A stretch of DNA of 36,756 bases from Planctomycetota bacterium. GTDB taxonomy: Bacteria > Planctomycetota > Planctomycetia > Pirellulales > Pirellulaceae. A program made the position numbers and the translations under genes. A model generated the notes under the pieces. It ran no database searches, was not told the DNA's origin, and worked only from the letters and a program-made list of their open reading frames with translations. This document shows, piece after piece, positions 7,475-15,841 of the stretch. Location: positions 1 through 36,756 of the forward strand of contig CAUJKA010000219.1 of NCBI GenBank assembly GCA_963204965.1. Reading direction: 5' to 3'. The number at the start of each line of letters is the position of its first letter. Position 1 is the stretch's first letter.

Positions 7475-8773
7475 ATGAGCCAATTCCTCAAGCGATTCAA
7501 TTCGACCTACATTCGGCCTTTGGCCGTCACAGGGTTGCTTTGCGCGATGATGTTTGGCTGCGGACGCGATCCTGAGTTTGCACCCAACAAACTTCGCATC
7601 AAGGTCATCGAAACTGAGATTGGGCAGGATTTGACGGCAACGGAGCTTGGCGACGTTCAGCAGGCTGTGGAAGAAATGTTCGGCTCAGCTGAAGTGCCTA
7701 AGTTGATCGAGGGGGTCGAAGCAGTTTCGCTAGATAGGTTGCGTCAAGCAGCGGGCCGAGTTTACAGCGACGAGCAAGATGTGCACTTTGGCCTTTATCG
7801 TAAGCACTGTATTCGCTGCCACGGAACTGCTGGCGATGGACGAGGCCCCGCGGCTCGTCTACTAAGTCCCTATCCCCGCGATTTTCGTCTGGGTAAGTTC
7901 AAGTTCAAGTCGACCCCTCAAGGCAGCAAGCCCACGGCCGACGATTTGGCTCGCACTCTTCGCATGGGAATTCCCGGGACGAGCATGCCGAGTTTTTCCT
8001 TACTGCGAGACTCAGAGATTGAAGCTCTTGCCGAATACGTGATCTACCTAAGTGCCCGCGGAGAGACCGAACGCGAACTGCTCAATCAAGTCTCGCATAC
8101 TTTGGACTACAGCCGCGGTGATCGCTTAATCGACTTTGATTTGAAGACTAAGAAGCCTGCCGACTTCGACGCTCAGTTTGACAAGCTTGAGAGTGTCGCC
8201 AAGAGCAACTATGCAAAGTGGCAAGTCGCTTCGCCGCCAAGTCCCAAATTGCCAACTGCGTTCCCTGTCGGAGTTGTCGCGGATGTCGAAGATTCAGCGA
8301 GCATTGACCAACTGCAGAAATCGGTCGCGCGAGGTCGCCAGCTCTTTATAGGCAACCTTGCTAGCTGTTCGAAGTGTCACGGCGAGGATGGTTCGGGGTC
8401 TACTGCGCCGAAGGACTATGACCTTTGGACCAAAGACTGGACCGTTGCTGCGAACATCAATCCTGAAGACAAAGCGGCAATTAAACCTATGTTGAAAGCC
8501 GGTGCCTTAAAGCCCGTCCCGATGCGACCTAGAGATCTGCGTGAAGGCGTTTGTCGTGGTGGAGGCAGTCCAGAAGATATCTACCTACGGATTGTTAATG
8601 GCATTGAAGGAACCTCGATGCCTGCTGCAGCGCTACAGCCAAATGTTTCTGAGGGACTGACGACGGATCAGGTTTGGGATCTCGTGAATTTTGTGCTGAA
8701 CATGCCGAGCGTGGCGTCTGAAGGAAAGCTGGTCACAGCCAATGCGGAATCTGATCAAGGAGCTCCGCAATGA
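7475..8773 (+). CDS. Diheme cytochrome c, predicted lipoprotein
   Basis: The 432-residue product has an N-terminal hydrophobic segment ending MMFGC (Cys29), read as a lipoprotein signal although Met at -3 is unusual. Two class I cytochrome c domains follow. The first is C112-IR-CH116 with likely axial Met171 in GTSMPSF. The second is C298-SK-CH302 with a matching GTSMPAAAL further on. Residues about 200-285 are a linker. The protein should face the periplasm and carry electrons. Its stop overlaps the ctaA start by four bases (ATGA), so translation is coupled to heme A synthesis, and it may be an electron donor or partner of the heme-copper oxidase (inference). The start at 7475 is chosen because the signal sequence begins there; no clear ribosome binding site is seen. 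Confidence 0.88.
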   Translation: MSQFLKRFNSTYIRPLAVTGLLCAMMFGCGRDPEFAPNKLRIKVIETEIGQDLTATELGDVQQAVEEMFGSAEVPKLIEGVEAVSLDRLRQAAGRVYSDEQDVHFGLYRKHCIRCHGTAGDGRGPAARLLSPYPRDFRLGKFKFKSTPQGSKPTADDLARTLRMGIPGTSMPSFSLLRDSEIEALAEYVIYLSARGETERELLNQVSHTLDYSRGDRLIDFDLKTKKPADFDAQFDKLESVAKSNYAKWQVASPPSPKLPTAFPVGVVADVEDSASIDQLQKSVARGRQLFIGNLASCSKCHGEDGSGSTAPKDYDLWTKDWTVAANINPEDKAAIKPMLKAGALKPVPMRPRDLREGVCRGGGSPEDIYLRIVNGIEGTSMPAAALQPNVSEGLTTDQVWDLVNFVLNMPSVASEGKLVTANAESDQGAPQ

Positions 8774-9810
8774 GTCGCTATGATTCCGCTAAGACAAGCG
8801 TGGACGACTCGAACGCTTACAGCAAGGCAGTGCATCTGTTTGCGATGGTCCTGACCATTTCGGTCTTTCCGTTGATTTGGGTTGGAGGCTTAGTCACAAC
8901 CTACGGCGCTGGAATGGCCGTGCCAGACTGGCCTGGGACTTACGGCTGGAACATGTTTCTCTATCCACCGTCCACTTGGTTGTACGGTGGCTTTGACTTG
9001 ATGGTCGAGCACGGACATCGCTTGCTGGGTTCGCTGTCTGGAGTTTTGGCAATCGGGCTGTTGATCGCCGCGCTGCTGTTTGAGAAACGACGATGGTTTA
9101 AGTGGTGGTGTTTGTTTGTTCTGTTGGCCGTGATCGCGCAAGGCGTGCTTGGCGGAGTTCGCGTGCGATTGGATGCTCGCACCTTTGCGATGATCCATGG
9201 TTGCACTGGACAGCTTTTTCTGGCGATTGCAACAGCCACTGCTGTGATGAGTTCCCGGTGGTGGATACGGGCTCGCCAAGCTTTGGAGAACTCCAAAAAC
9301 TCAAAGACATCGGAAGTGGCGACTCTGGCTAGAACTCCCGCGACACGCACGCTTGCCCGAGCTGCGACAGCGTTATTGTTATTCGCATACTGCCAAGTTG
9401 TCGCAGGGGCTCAACTGCGACACGTAACCGGAGGGACAGAACCCGGGTCGTTTATGGCTTTGGTACATATCCATTTAACGCTTGCTGCCGTGGTTTTAAT
9501 CGCAAGCCTGCTTGTTGCCGCCTTGGTTGTTCGTCCTGGACGCCTGTTAGGGGGTGTCAGGTCGCCGGGATTATTTATACTTGCGTTCGTCTTTTTGCAG
9601 ATCTGTTTGGGTCTAGCTACTTGGATTGTCAATTACGCGGTACCATGGCAGGAATTAATGCCGGAGCTGGCGAGGTACACCATCCAAGCCAAGGGATATT
9701 GGGAGAGCGTCATTGTGACGGCTCACGTTGCCACAGGCGCTCTTATCGTCAGCATGGCAACGGTGCTATGTTTAAGATCATGGCGTAGTCGAGCGGTCGC
9801 TAGTCATTGA
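8770..9810 (+). CDS. ctaA: Heme A synthase, COX15/CtaA family
   Basis: CtaA oxidises the C8 methyl of heme O to the formyl of heme A, the cofactor of aa3/caa3 oxidases, in the membrane. The 346-residue protein has eight predicted hydrophobic segments. It shows the family signature WVGGLVTTYGAGMAVPDWPG (residues 37-56), the heme-ligand region E80-H-G-H83-R, the MIHGCTGQ segment, and LRHVTGGT, LVHIHLT and AHVATGA with further His. A polar stretch around residues 170-185 links two four-helix halves. It overlaps the diheme cytochrome gene by four bases and is followed by ctaB 42 bases later. The subunit I that needs its product is encoded at 23.5-25.2 kb on the other strand. Confidence 0.93.
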   Translation: MSRYDSAKTSVDDSNAYSKAVHLFAMVLTISVFPLIWVGGLVTTYGAGMAVPDWPGTYGWNMFLYPPSTWLYGGFDLMVEHGHRLLGSLSGVLAIGLLIAALLFEKRRWFKWWCLFVLLAVIAQGVLGGVRVRLDARTFAMIHGCTGQLFLAIATATAVMSSRWWIRARQALENSKNSKTSEVATLARTPATRTLARAATALLLFAYCQVVAGAQLRHVTGGTEPGSFMALVHIHLTLAAVVLIASLLVAALVVRPGRLLGGVRSPGLFILAFVFLQICLGLATWIVNYAVPWQELMPELARYTIQAKGYWESVIVTAHVATGALIVSMATVLCLRSWRSRAVASH

Positions 9811-9852
9811 AGTTTGAATCATCATCGTTGGATGAAACTGTAGAGTAAAAAC

Positions 9853-10755
9853 TTGGAACAAACCGCCACAACTATCGTAGCACCCACCTTCGCTCAGCGT
9901 CTCTCGTATTACATCGAGCTGACCAAGCCGCGCATTCTGTTGATGATACTCATCACGGTTGCGCTGGCGTTCGTTGCGGCCGGATCACAAGTCGGACTGG
10001 TTCAGTTGCTTCACGCGTGCCTCGGCACATCCTTGGTCGCCGCAAGCGCCAGCGTGATGAATCAATGGATGGAACGTGAACGAGACGCTGTCATGATGCG
10101 GACATGCAAGCGTCCGTTGCCGATGGGCCGAGTTGCTTCGAGCCAAGCGGCATGGATGGGATGGGTTTTGGTATCTGCGGGCTCGGTCTATTTGGCTCTA
10201 CTGGTAAACGTTCCTACGATGCTGGTTGGTTTAGCCACCTGGGGGCTTTATGTTTGGGTCTACACACCGCTGAAGATGATCAGTTGGACAAACACGCTGG
10301 TAGGTACAATACCCGGAGCTTTACCTGTTTGGATGGGTTGGGCCGCGGCAGATCGAAGCTTGATGGACCCCTACGCGTGGATTTTGCTCGGTGTCTTAAT
10401 CGCGTGGCAGTTGCCGCACTTTATGGCGATTGCTTGGATGTACCAAGAGCAATATGAATCGGCGGGCTACAAGATGATCTCGGTAACGGATCGATCGGGG
10501 CGGGGGGCCACATGGCACGCGATTTTGGGATCAATCGCACTTATTGTTTTGGCTGTAATGGCGATACCGCCAACGACGATTGCCATGACAATTTTGTGCG
10601 CCTTGAACGTAGCTTTGGCCGCTTGGCAATTGTACGCGGCGATTCGATTTGCAAAGACCCTGGACCGTCCTACCGCGCGGAAGATGCTGCATGTCAGTCT
10701 CTTCCACTTGCCGTTGACTTTGATGCTTATCTCAATCTCTTTATGGGTTCGCTGA
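9853..10755 (+). CDS. ctaB: Protoheme IX farnesyltransferase (heme O synthase)
   Basis: This membrane UbiA-family enzyme joins farnesyl diphosphate to protoheme to give heme O, the substrate of CtaA. The 300-residue product has about eight to nine hydrophobic segments. It begins with ELTKPRILLMILITVALAF and carries the prenyl-binding motif N70-x3-E74-x3-D78-AVMMRT-x2-RPLP; the first acidic residue is Glu where Asp is usual. LPHFMAIAWMY and the SVTDRSGRGATW loop are further family marks. The start is a TTG at 9853, since the next ATG would cut the first helix. It sits 42 bases after ctaA and four before the sulfatase, so the four genes look co-transcribed. It is also known as cyoE. Confidence 0.93.
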   Translation: MEQTATTIVAPTFAQRLSYYIELTKPRILLMILITVALAFVAAGSQVGLVQLLHACLGTSLVAASASVMNQWMERERDAVMMRTCKRPLPMGRVASSQAAWMGWVLVSAGSVYLALLVNVPTMLVGLATWGLYVWVYTPLKMISWTNTLVGTIPGALPVWMGWAAADRSLMDPYAWILLGVLIAWQLPHFMAIAWMYQEQYESAGYKMISVTDRSGRGATWHAILGSIALIVLAVMAIPPTTIAMTILCALNVALAAWQLYAAIRFAKTLDRPTARKMLHVSLFHLPLTLMLISISLWVR

Positions 10756-10759
10756 GCCG

Positions 10760-12301
10760 ATGAACTACCTCTCACGATGGTTTTTTGTGTCGTGTGTTGG
10801 ACTAGCTCTTCTCTCTTTGTTCAATCCGGCGTTTTCCGCCGAGCGGAACATCATCTTCATCATCACCGATGATGAAAGTCCGACGCTTGGTTGTTACGGT
10901 GACACGGTGGCTCGAACGCCGTCGATCGATGCCATCGCTGCCGATGGAGTGCTGTTTCGAAACGCATTCGCGACGACCGCTTCTTGCAGCGCCAGCCGAA
11001 GTGTTGTGCTTAGTGGACTACACAACCATCGCAACGGACAGTTTGGCCATGAACACCACTATCATAAGTTCACGACTTATAAGGATGTGGCTCGACTGAG
11101 CATGCCCAGCGTGCTGCGCGAGGCTGGATATCGCACGGGTCATATCGGCAAGTATCACGTAGGCCCCGAAAGCGTCTACCACTTTGATACCTACATGAAA
11201 GGCAATCAGCGCAATCCGGTCGATATGGCAAAGAACTGTCAAGAGTTCATTACCGCCGACGATCCTCGACCCTTCTTGCTCTACTTTGCAACCGCTGATC
11301 CGCATCGTGGCGGAGGTGAAGATCAAACCAGTAAGCTCGAACTCAAGCCGGATCTGTTCGGCAACAAGCCTAAGCGAGCAAGCTTCCCCGGCATTACCGA
11401 GCAATTCTTCAAGCCAAGCGACGTTTCCGTTCCTGCATTTCTTCCGGATAGCCCCGAGACTCGTGAAGAGTTGGCGCAGTATTACCAGTCTTGTTCACGC
11501 GTCGATGCAGGGGTGGCTAAGTTAGTCGAGATTCTTAAGAAAGCCAATCTCTACGAAAAGACATTGATCGTCTTTACGTCGGATCATGGCATGGCCTTTT
11601 CAGGAAGCAAGACCACGGTTTACGAACCAGGCCTTCGCGTTCCCATGGTGGTGCGCGATCCCTATCAGTCGCGACGCGGCGTTGAGTGCACTTCGTTGGT
11701 GAGTCATATCGATATCACGCCGACTTTGTTGGACTACGCTGGTGGGCTCGATGCATCCGGAAATAAACCGAAGAAGTATGGTGTTCTATCTGAACCTAGT
11801 TCGCCTCGTGACGTTACCCCCAATGCTCCTCAAGAGAACGTCAACGGCGGCAAGTCATTCGATGTCTATCACGGTCGATCATGGTTGTCTCTATTGGCTG
11901 AGCCTAATAAGCCGCATTGGGAGACCATCTTTGCGTCTCATACTTTTCATGAGATTCAAATGTACTATCCGATGCGCGTGGTTCGCGATGCGAAGTACAA
12001 GCTGATTTGGAATATCGCGCATCCCCTGCCCTACCCTTTCGCTTCGGATCTTTGGACCGCGTCCAGTTGGCAAGCTCAGTTCAAGCAAGGCCCCGAAGCC
12101 AAGTATGGTACAAAGACGGTTCACGAGTACATTCATCGGCCTCAGTTTGAATTGTTCGACATTCAGAATGATCCTCACGAAAGCAACAACTTGGCTGGCA
12201 AGCCCGAGTTTCAACCGGTGTTGGCTGAGTACCAAAAGAAGCTGAAAGAGTTTCAGCGATCGATGGATGACCCGTGGATCATCAAGTGGGACTACGAATA
12301 A
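10760..12301 (+). CDS. Secreted sulfatase, formylglycine type
   Basis: This 513-residue arylsulfatase-family hydrolase is exported through a signal peptide (residues 1-27, ending NPAFSA). The metal-binding pair Asp37-Asp38 lies in FIITDDESP. The nucleophile Cys76 is in CSASR-x3-LSG, to be converted to formylglycine; the usual Pro is Ala, a variant known in the C/S-x-[PA]-x-R motif read by radical-SAM maturases. HIGKYHVG and the SDHG segment give further active-site residues. The C-terminal part includes the FDIQNDPHESNNLAG element common in the family. Planctomycetes carry many sulfatases for marine sulfated polysaccharides, but the substrate cannot be told. It starts four bases after ctaB, although no link to heme A is obvious. 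Confidence 0.92.
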   Translation: MNYLSRWFFVSCVGLALLSLFNPAFSAERNIIFIITDDESPTLGCYGDTVARTPSIDAIAADGVLFRNAFATTASCSASRSVVLSGLHNHRNGQFGHEHHYHKFTTYKDVARLSMPSVLREAGYRTGHIGKYHVGPESVYHFDTYMKGNQRNPVDMAKNCQEFITADDPRPFLLYFATADPHRGGGEDQTSKLELKPDLFGNKPKRASFPGITEQFFKPSDVSVPAFLPDSPETREELAQYYQSCSRVDAGVAKLVEILKKANLYEKTLIVFTSDHGMAFSGSKTTVYEPGLRVPMVVRDPYQSRRGVECTSLVSHIDITPTLLDYAGGLDASGNKPKKYGVLSEPSSPRDVTPNAPQENVNGGKSFDVYHGRSWLSLLAEPNKPHWETIFASHTFHEIQMYYPMRVVRDAKYKLIWNIAHPLPYPFASDLWTASSWQAQFKQGPEAKYGTKTVHEYIHRPQFELFDIQNDPHESNNLAGKPEFQPVLAEYQKKLKEFQRSMDDPWIIKWDYE

Positions 12302-12325
12302 CGCTTTGAAGAACGCAGACGCAAC

Positions 12326-14059
12326 ATGAGCCACACCGATTCTCGAGATCCCAGTCAGCTTCGTTCTGCTCGATGGTTTCAGCCAGATGATTTACGGAGC
12401 TTTGGCCATCGATCGCGGCTAAAGGGCATGGGCGTCGACGACGCGGACTACCGCGACAAGCCCATCATCGGCATTCTGAACACATGGAGTGACCTCAACA
12501 CGTGTCACTCGCACTTTCCGCAACGCGTGGAAGAGGTTAAGCGAGGTGTTCTACAGGCTGGTGGCTATCCTGTGGAGATTCCAGTGGTGAGTCTTGGCGA
12601 AATGCTGATGAAGCCCACGACGATGCTCTATCGCAACTTGTTGGCGATGGAAACGGAAGAGGTTCTTCGCTGTCATCCGCTGGATGGCGCAGTGTTGATG
12701 GGTGGGTGCGATAAGACGGTGCCAGCCCTGTTGATGGGAGCCTTTTCTGCGGATATTCCATCGATCTTTTTACCGGCTGGGCCCATGTTGAAGGCTCGCT
12801 GGAAAGATAAAACTCTCGGCAGTGGTTCCGATGCTTGGAAGTATTGGGACTTGCGCCGAGCCGGCGAGTTACCCGATTGCGATTGGCGCACGATCGAGAA
12901 TTGCATCGCCCGATCGGCCGGTACTTGCATGACGATGGGGACCGCATCGACGATGGCTTGCATCGCAGAAGCGATGGGGATGACGTTGCCAATGGCCAGT
13001 TCTATTCCATCCGTGGTTTCGGAGCACAGTCGCTTGGCTGTCCAAACGGGACGTCGCGCCGTGGAGATGGCTTGGGAGAAACTTGCGCCAAGCCGGATTA
13101 TCACGCAGGCTTCGATGATCAACGCAATCATTACTCAGTTGACTATCGGTGGTTCGACTAATGCTATTGTGCACATCATAGCCATGGCTGGTCGGGCTGG
13201 TTGCAAAGTCACCTTGGATGACTTTGATCATTGGTCATCGCGAGTTCCGGTACTGGCTGACTTGCGTCCGGCGGGCCGCTTTCTGATGGAAGACTTTTAC
13301 AACGCCGGTGGACTGGGTGCGTTACTGAATCGGCTTGTCGATTTGATTGACACCAGTTGTATGACTGTTTCAGGGACAGCTCTCGGCCAACAGATTGCCT
13401 CGGCTGAAGTGATCGACAACGAAGTGATTCGCCCTCGCGATAATCCGCTTTCGGAATCGGGAGGGACCTATGTGCTTCGCGGCAACTTAGCACCGCAAGG
13501 TTGTGTGATCAAGCCTGTTGCCGCCGAGCCACGATTGCTCAAGCATCGCGGCATCGCGCAAGTGTTTGAGAACTATGCCGAGCTCAAGGCCAAGATCAAT
13601 ACGCCCGAATTGCCTGTCACTGCGGATTCGGTGATCGTCCTGAAATCGGCAGGACCGTTGGGAGCTCCAGGTTTTCCCGAGTGGGGCATGTTGCCCATTC
13701 CCGAAAAGCTCTTGAAGGCTGGCGTCCGCGATATGGTTCGTATCTCCGATGCGAGAATGAGCGGTACGAGCTATGGAACATGCGTGCTACACGTATCGCC
13801 TGAATCGCACGTTGGTGGAACTTTGTCTCTAGTGCAAACTGGTGACGAAATATTGCTGGACGTTGAAGCTCGAAAGATAGAACTGTTGGTCAGCGAGCCA
13901 GAGCTTGAGCGTCGACGAGCAGACTGGACTCCGCCCGAGAAGATTGCCAGTCGAGGCTATTTGGCCATGTTCGCCAATCACGTCACTCAAGCTCACGAAG
14001 GTTGCGATTTCGATTTCCTTGTCGGTCGTTCCCCCGGAAGCGAGCCAGCGATATTTTGA
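12326..14059 (+). CDS. IlvD/Edd-family dehydratase, probable sugar-acid dehydratase
   Basis: The 577-residue cytoplasmic enzyme removes water from a 2,3-dihydroxy acid with an Fe-S cluster. The three cluster ligands are visible as Cys60 (NTCHSHF), Cys128 (GGCDKT, with Lys130 as the metal-site lysine) and Cys201 (GTCMTMGTAST). Later family marks are GGSTNAIVH, the LRGNLAPQGCVIK strand and DARMSGTSYGTCVLHVSPES. The N-terminal RSARWF and the YGTCVLHV ending resemble arabinonate/galactonate-type dehydratases more than the branched-chain enzyme, so the ilvD symbol is withheld. The gene lies 24 bases after the sulfatase. Sulfatase plus sugar-acid dehydratase would fit polysaccharide breakdown (inference). 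A true dihydroxy-acid dehydratase remains possible. Confidence 0.88.
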   Translation: MSHTDSRDPSQLRSARWFQPDDLRSFGHRSRLKGMGVDDADYRDKPIIGILNTWSDLNTCHSHFPQRVEEVKRGVLQAGGYPVEIPVVSLGEMLMKPTTMLYRNLLAMETEEVLRCHPLDGAVLMGGCDKTVPALLMGAFSADIPSIFLPAGPMLKARWKDKTLGSGSDAWKYWDLRRAGELPDCDWRTIENCIARSAGTCMTMGTASTMACIAEAMGMTLPMASSIPSVVSEHSRLAVQTGRRAVEMAWEKLAPSRIITQASMINAIITQLTIGGSTNAIVHIIAMAGRAGCKVTLDDFDHWSSRVPVLADLRPAGRFLMEDFYNAGGLGALLNRLVDLIDTSCMTVSGTALGQQIASAEVIDNEVIRPRDNPLSESGGTYVLRGNLAPQGCVIKPVAAEPRLLKHRGIAQVFENYAELKAKINTPELPVTADSVIVLKSAGPLGAPGFPEWGMLPIPEKLLKAGVRDMVRISDARMSGTSYGTCVLHVSPESHVGGTLSLVQTGDEILLDVEARKIELLVSEPELERRRADWTPPEKIASRGYLAMFANHVTQAHEGCDFDFLVGRSPGSEPAIF

Positions 14060-14353
14060 TTGGTAGTTTGTAGGGCGTGTGCAGAGGTCTGAAGCACATC
14101 GTCGTACGTTTACGAGTGTCGTTGATCGAAGCACACGAGTTTGAACACTTGTTGTCTGACCTCGCAACACGCCGAGTTAGTATTGAATGGTAACGCGTAG
14201 GGTGTGGTTGAGGAACGAAACCCACCTCAACACAACTTGTATTTTGGGAACCTCGTTGATCGAAGTATTTATTGGGTATTCCTGTCTCGCTTAGCAACTG
14301 GCCAACGAGTTTTGAAGAAATTGATGGGTTTCGGACCTCAACCCATCCTACTA
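14060..14353. other. Intergenic region between convergent genes
   Basis: These 294 bases lie between the dehydratase and the second DUF1501 gene, which face each other. No gene or tRNA is seen. A 13-base word, TCGTTGATCGAAG, occurs at 14119-14131 and again at 14253-14265. GTTGAGG (14207-14213) can pair with CCTCAAC (14225-14231). The hairpin listed separately lies at the right end. Confidence 0.5.
14323..14347 (-). terminator. Hairpin just after the second DUF1501 gene, possible weak terminator
   Basis: Arms GATGGGTT (14323-14330) and AACCCATC (14340-14347) pair perfectly over eight bases with a nine-base loop, starting seven bases beyond the stop codon of the minus-strand gene. The following minus-strand sequence is only moderately T-rich, so a rho-independent role is uncertain. 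Confidence 0.4.
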
Positions 14354-15841
14354 CTACATCAGGCCGTCGATCGGCTGGCCGTGGTAAACCGCGTGAGGTC
14401 GACTCTGAGCGTCGACCCATGTGGTCGACGGTGCGATTCCCAACGCATGATAGATAGTGGCGGCAAAGTTCTCGGGCTTGACGGGTTGATCGATGGGATT
14501 GCCGCCTTGTGCGTCGGAGGCTCCGATGACATTGCCGCCTCGTACACCGCCGCCAGCAAAAAGAACGGATTGCACGGCTCCCCAATGATCTCGGCCAGGC
14601 AGTTTGTAGTGCTCGCGTAGATGGCTGATCATCGGTGTTCTACCGAACTCACTTGCGACAACGACCAATGTCTCGTCCAATTGCCCACTGGCTTGCAGGT
14701 CATCCAACAGTGCGGACAGAGATCGATCAAACGGCGGAAGTAAACTGTCTTTCAAATGCGGAAAAGCGTTGCCGTGAGTGTCCCACGTTTCGTTGTTCCC
14801 TAAGTTGACTTGAATTAACTGAACACCGCTATCGACCAATCGTCGAGCCATTAGCAACGACCAGCCGAAAGCGTTGCGACCGTAATTGTCCAGCGTCTTT
14901 TCATTCGCGACGGTAACATCTAAGGCTTGATGAATCTTGGCGTCGGTCAACATCGAAACAGCTCGTTCTCGCAGTTGGTCAAACTTCTGACTCTCGGCTG
15001 CCATATGAAGTGACTCACGCTGGCTGCGAAGTGATTCCAGAAGTCGCAAACGATCGGCTACGCTGGTCATGCCCAAACCGTGAGGCAATGAAAGCTGCGG
15101 CGCTTGGAACTTGCGTGGGTCGGGTTTGCCTCGCTGTTGATGGTCAAAGCTGTACTCTGGAAACGCGCCGTACGACATGTTATGGAACGATGCTGCTTCG
15201 ATCGTCCAGGGATCGAACTGCGAGCCCATCTCGCCGCCGTCTTGTCCTGGGATGATGCGACCGGTGCTGTGGATCAAGCGTTCAGGAATGATCGCTGCGG
15301 GCGGCAAGTTGTTTCGCTGTGGACCAACGCGACTGACCATGGCTGGTATCGAAGGATAGTCAGTACGGCTGGGCGAAGTGACTTGGAAGCCGCGAGGCAA
15401 ATCGCTTCGTCCGGTAAGCATGATGTGATGACCGGCTGAGTGATCGTTCGAACCGTGCGTTAGCGATCGACAGAGTGCCCAGCTTTGACTGCGCTGCGCG
15501 AGCATCGGCAGGTACTCGCAGATTTGTAGGCCGGGTGTCTGTGTGGAAATCGGCTTAAACTCGCCGCGCACATTTTCCGGGGCGTTAGGTTTGGGGTCAA
15601 AGCTCTCGTGTTGCGATAGTCCGCCGGATAGGAAGATAAAGATGCACGACTTAGCTCGACCAAAGCCGGTTGCAGCGTTCGCCGACGGAGCCGCGCTGGC
15701 TTGTCGCAATCCGGTGAGATGATTGCCTCCTAGTCCTAAAATACTAATAGCGCCGACTTGTAGAGCGGTCCGTCGGGCACACGCTGTGTGTGACCAAAGA
15801 TGATTTGCCGTTCGAGCGTGGTTGTCGCGTCGTAGGCTCAT
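14354..15841 (-). CDS. DUF1501 protein, second of a tandem pair
   Basis: This 495-residue member of DUF1501 belongs to an exported group, very abundant in planctomycetes, with an alkaline-phosphatase/sulfatase-like fold. Residues 22-50 hold an ARR-x-ALQVGAISILGLGG sequence that reads as a Tat-like export signal. Family marks are FIFLSGGLSQHESFDPKP, a GEF segment, the HGSNDHSAGHHIMLTGR block, VVASEFGRTP and GRDHWG, which supply probable metal ligands. Its ATG overlaps the stop of the upstream DUF1501 gene by four bases (ATGA). The two proteins differ clearly in sequence, so they are old paralogues. The function is not established. The DUF1549/DUF1553 cytochrome-like partner that often lies beside such genes is not present here. 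Confidence 0.9.
   Translation of the reverse strand: MSLRRDNHARTANHLWSHTACARRTALQVGAISILGLGGNHLTGLRQASAAPSANAATGFGRAKSCIFIFLSGGLSQHESFDPKPNAPENVRGEFKPISTQTPGLQICEYLPMLAQRSQSWALCRSLTHGSNDHSAGHHIMLTGRSDLPRGFQVTSPSRTDYPSIPAMVSRVGPQRNNLPPAAIIPERLIHSTGRIIPGQDGGEMGSQFDPWTIEAASFHNMSYGAFPEYSFDHQQRGKPDPRKFQAPQLSLPHGLGMTSVADRLRLLESLRSQRESLHMAAESQKFDQLRERAVSMLTDAKIHQALDVTVANEKTLDNYGRNAFGWSLLMARRLVDSGVQLIQVNLGNNETWDTHGNAFPHLKDSLLPPFDRSLSALLDDLQASGQLDETLVVVASEFGRTPMISHLREHYKLPGRDHWGAVQSVLFAGGGVRGGNVIGASDAQGGNPIDQPVKPENFAATIYHALGIAPSTTWVDAQSRPHAVYHGQPIDGLM

Noticed and set aside
14060..14353. A tRNA or small RNA between the convergent genes
   Set aside because: No cloverleaf, anticodon arm or T-loop consensus could be found; only short repeats and hairpins.
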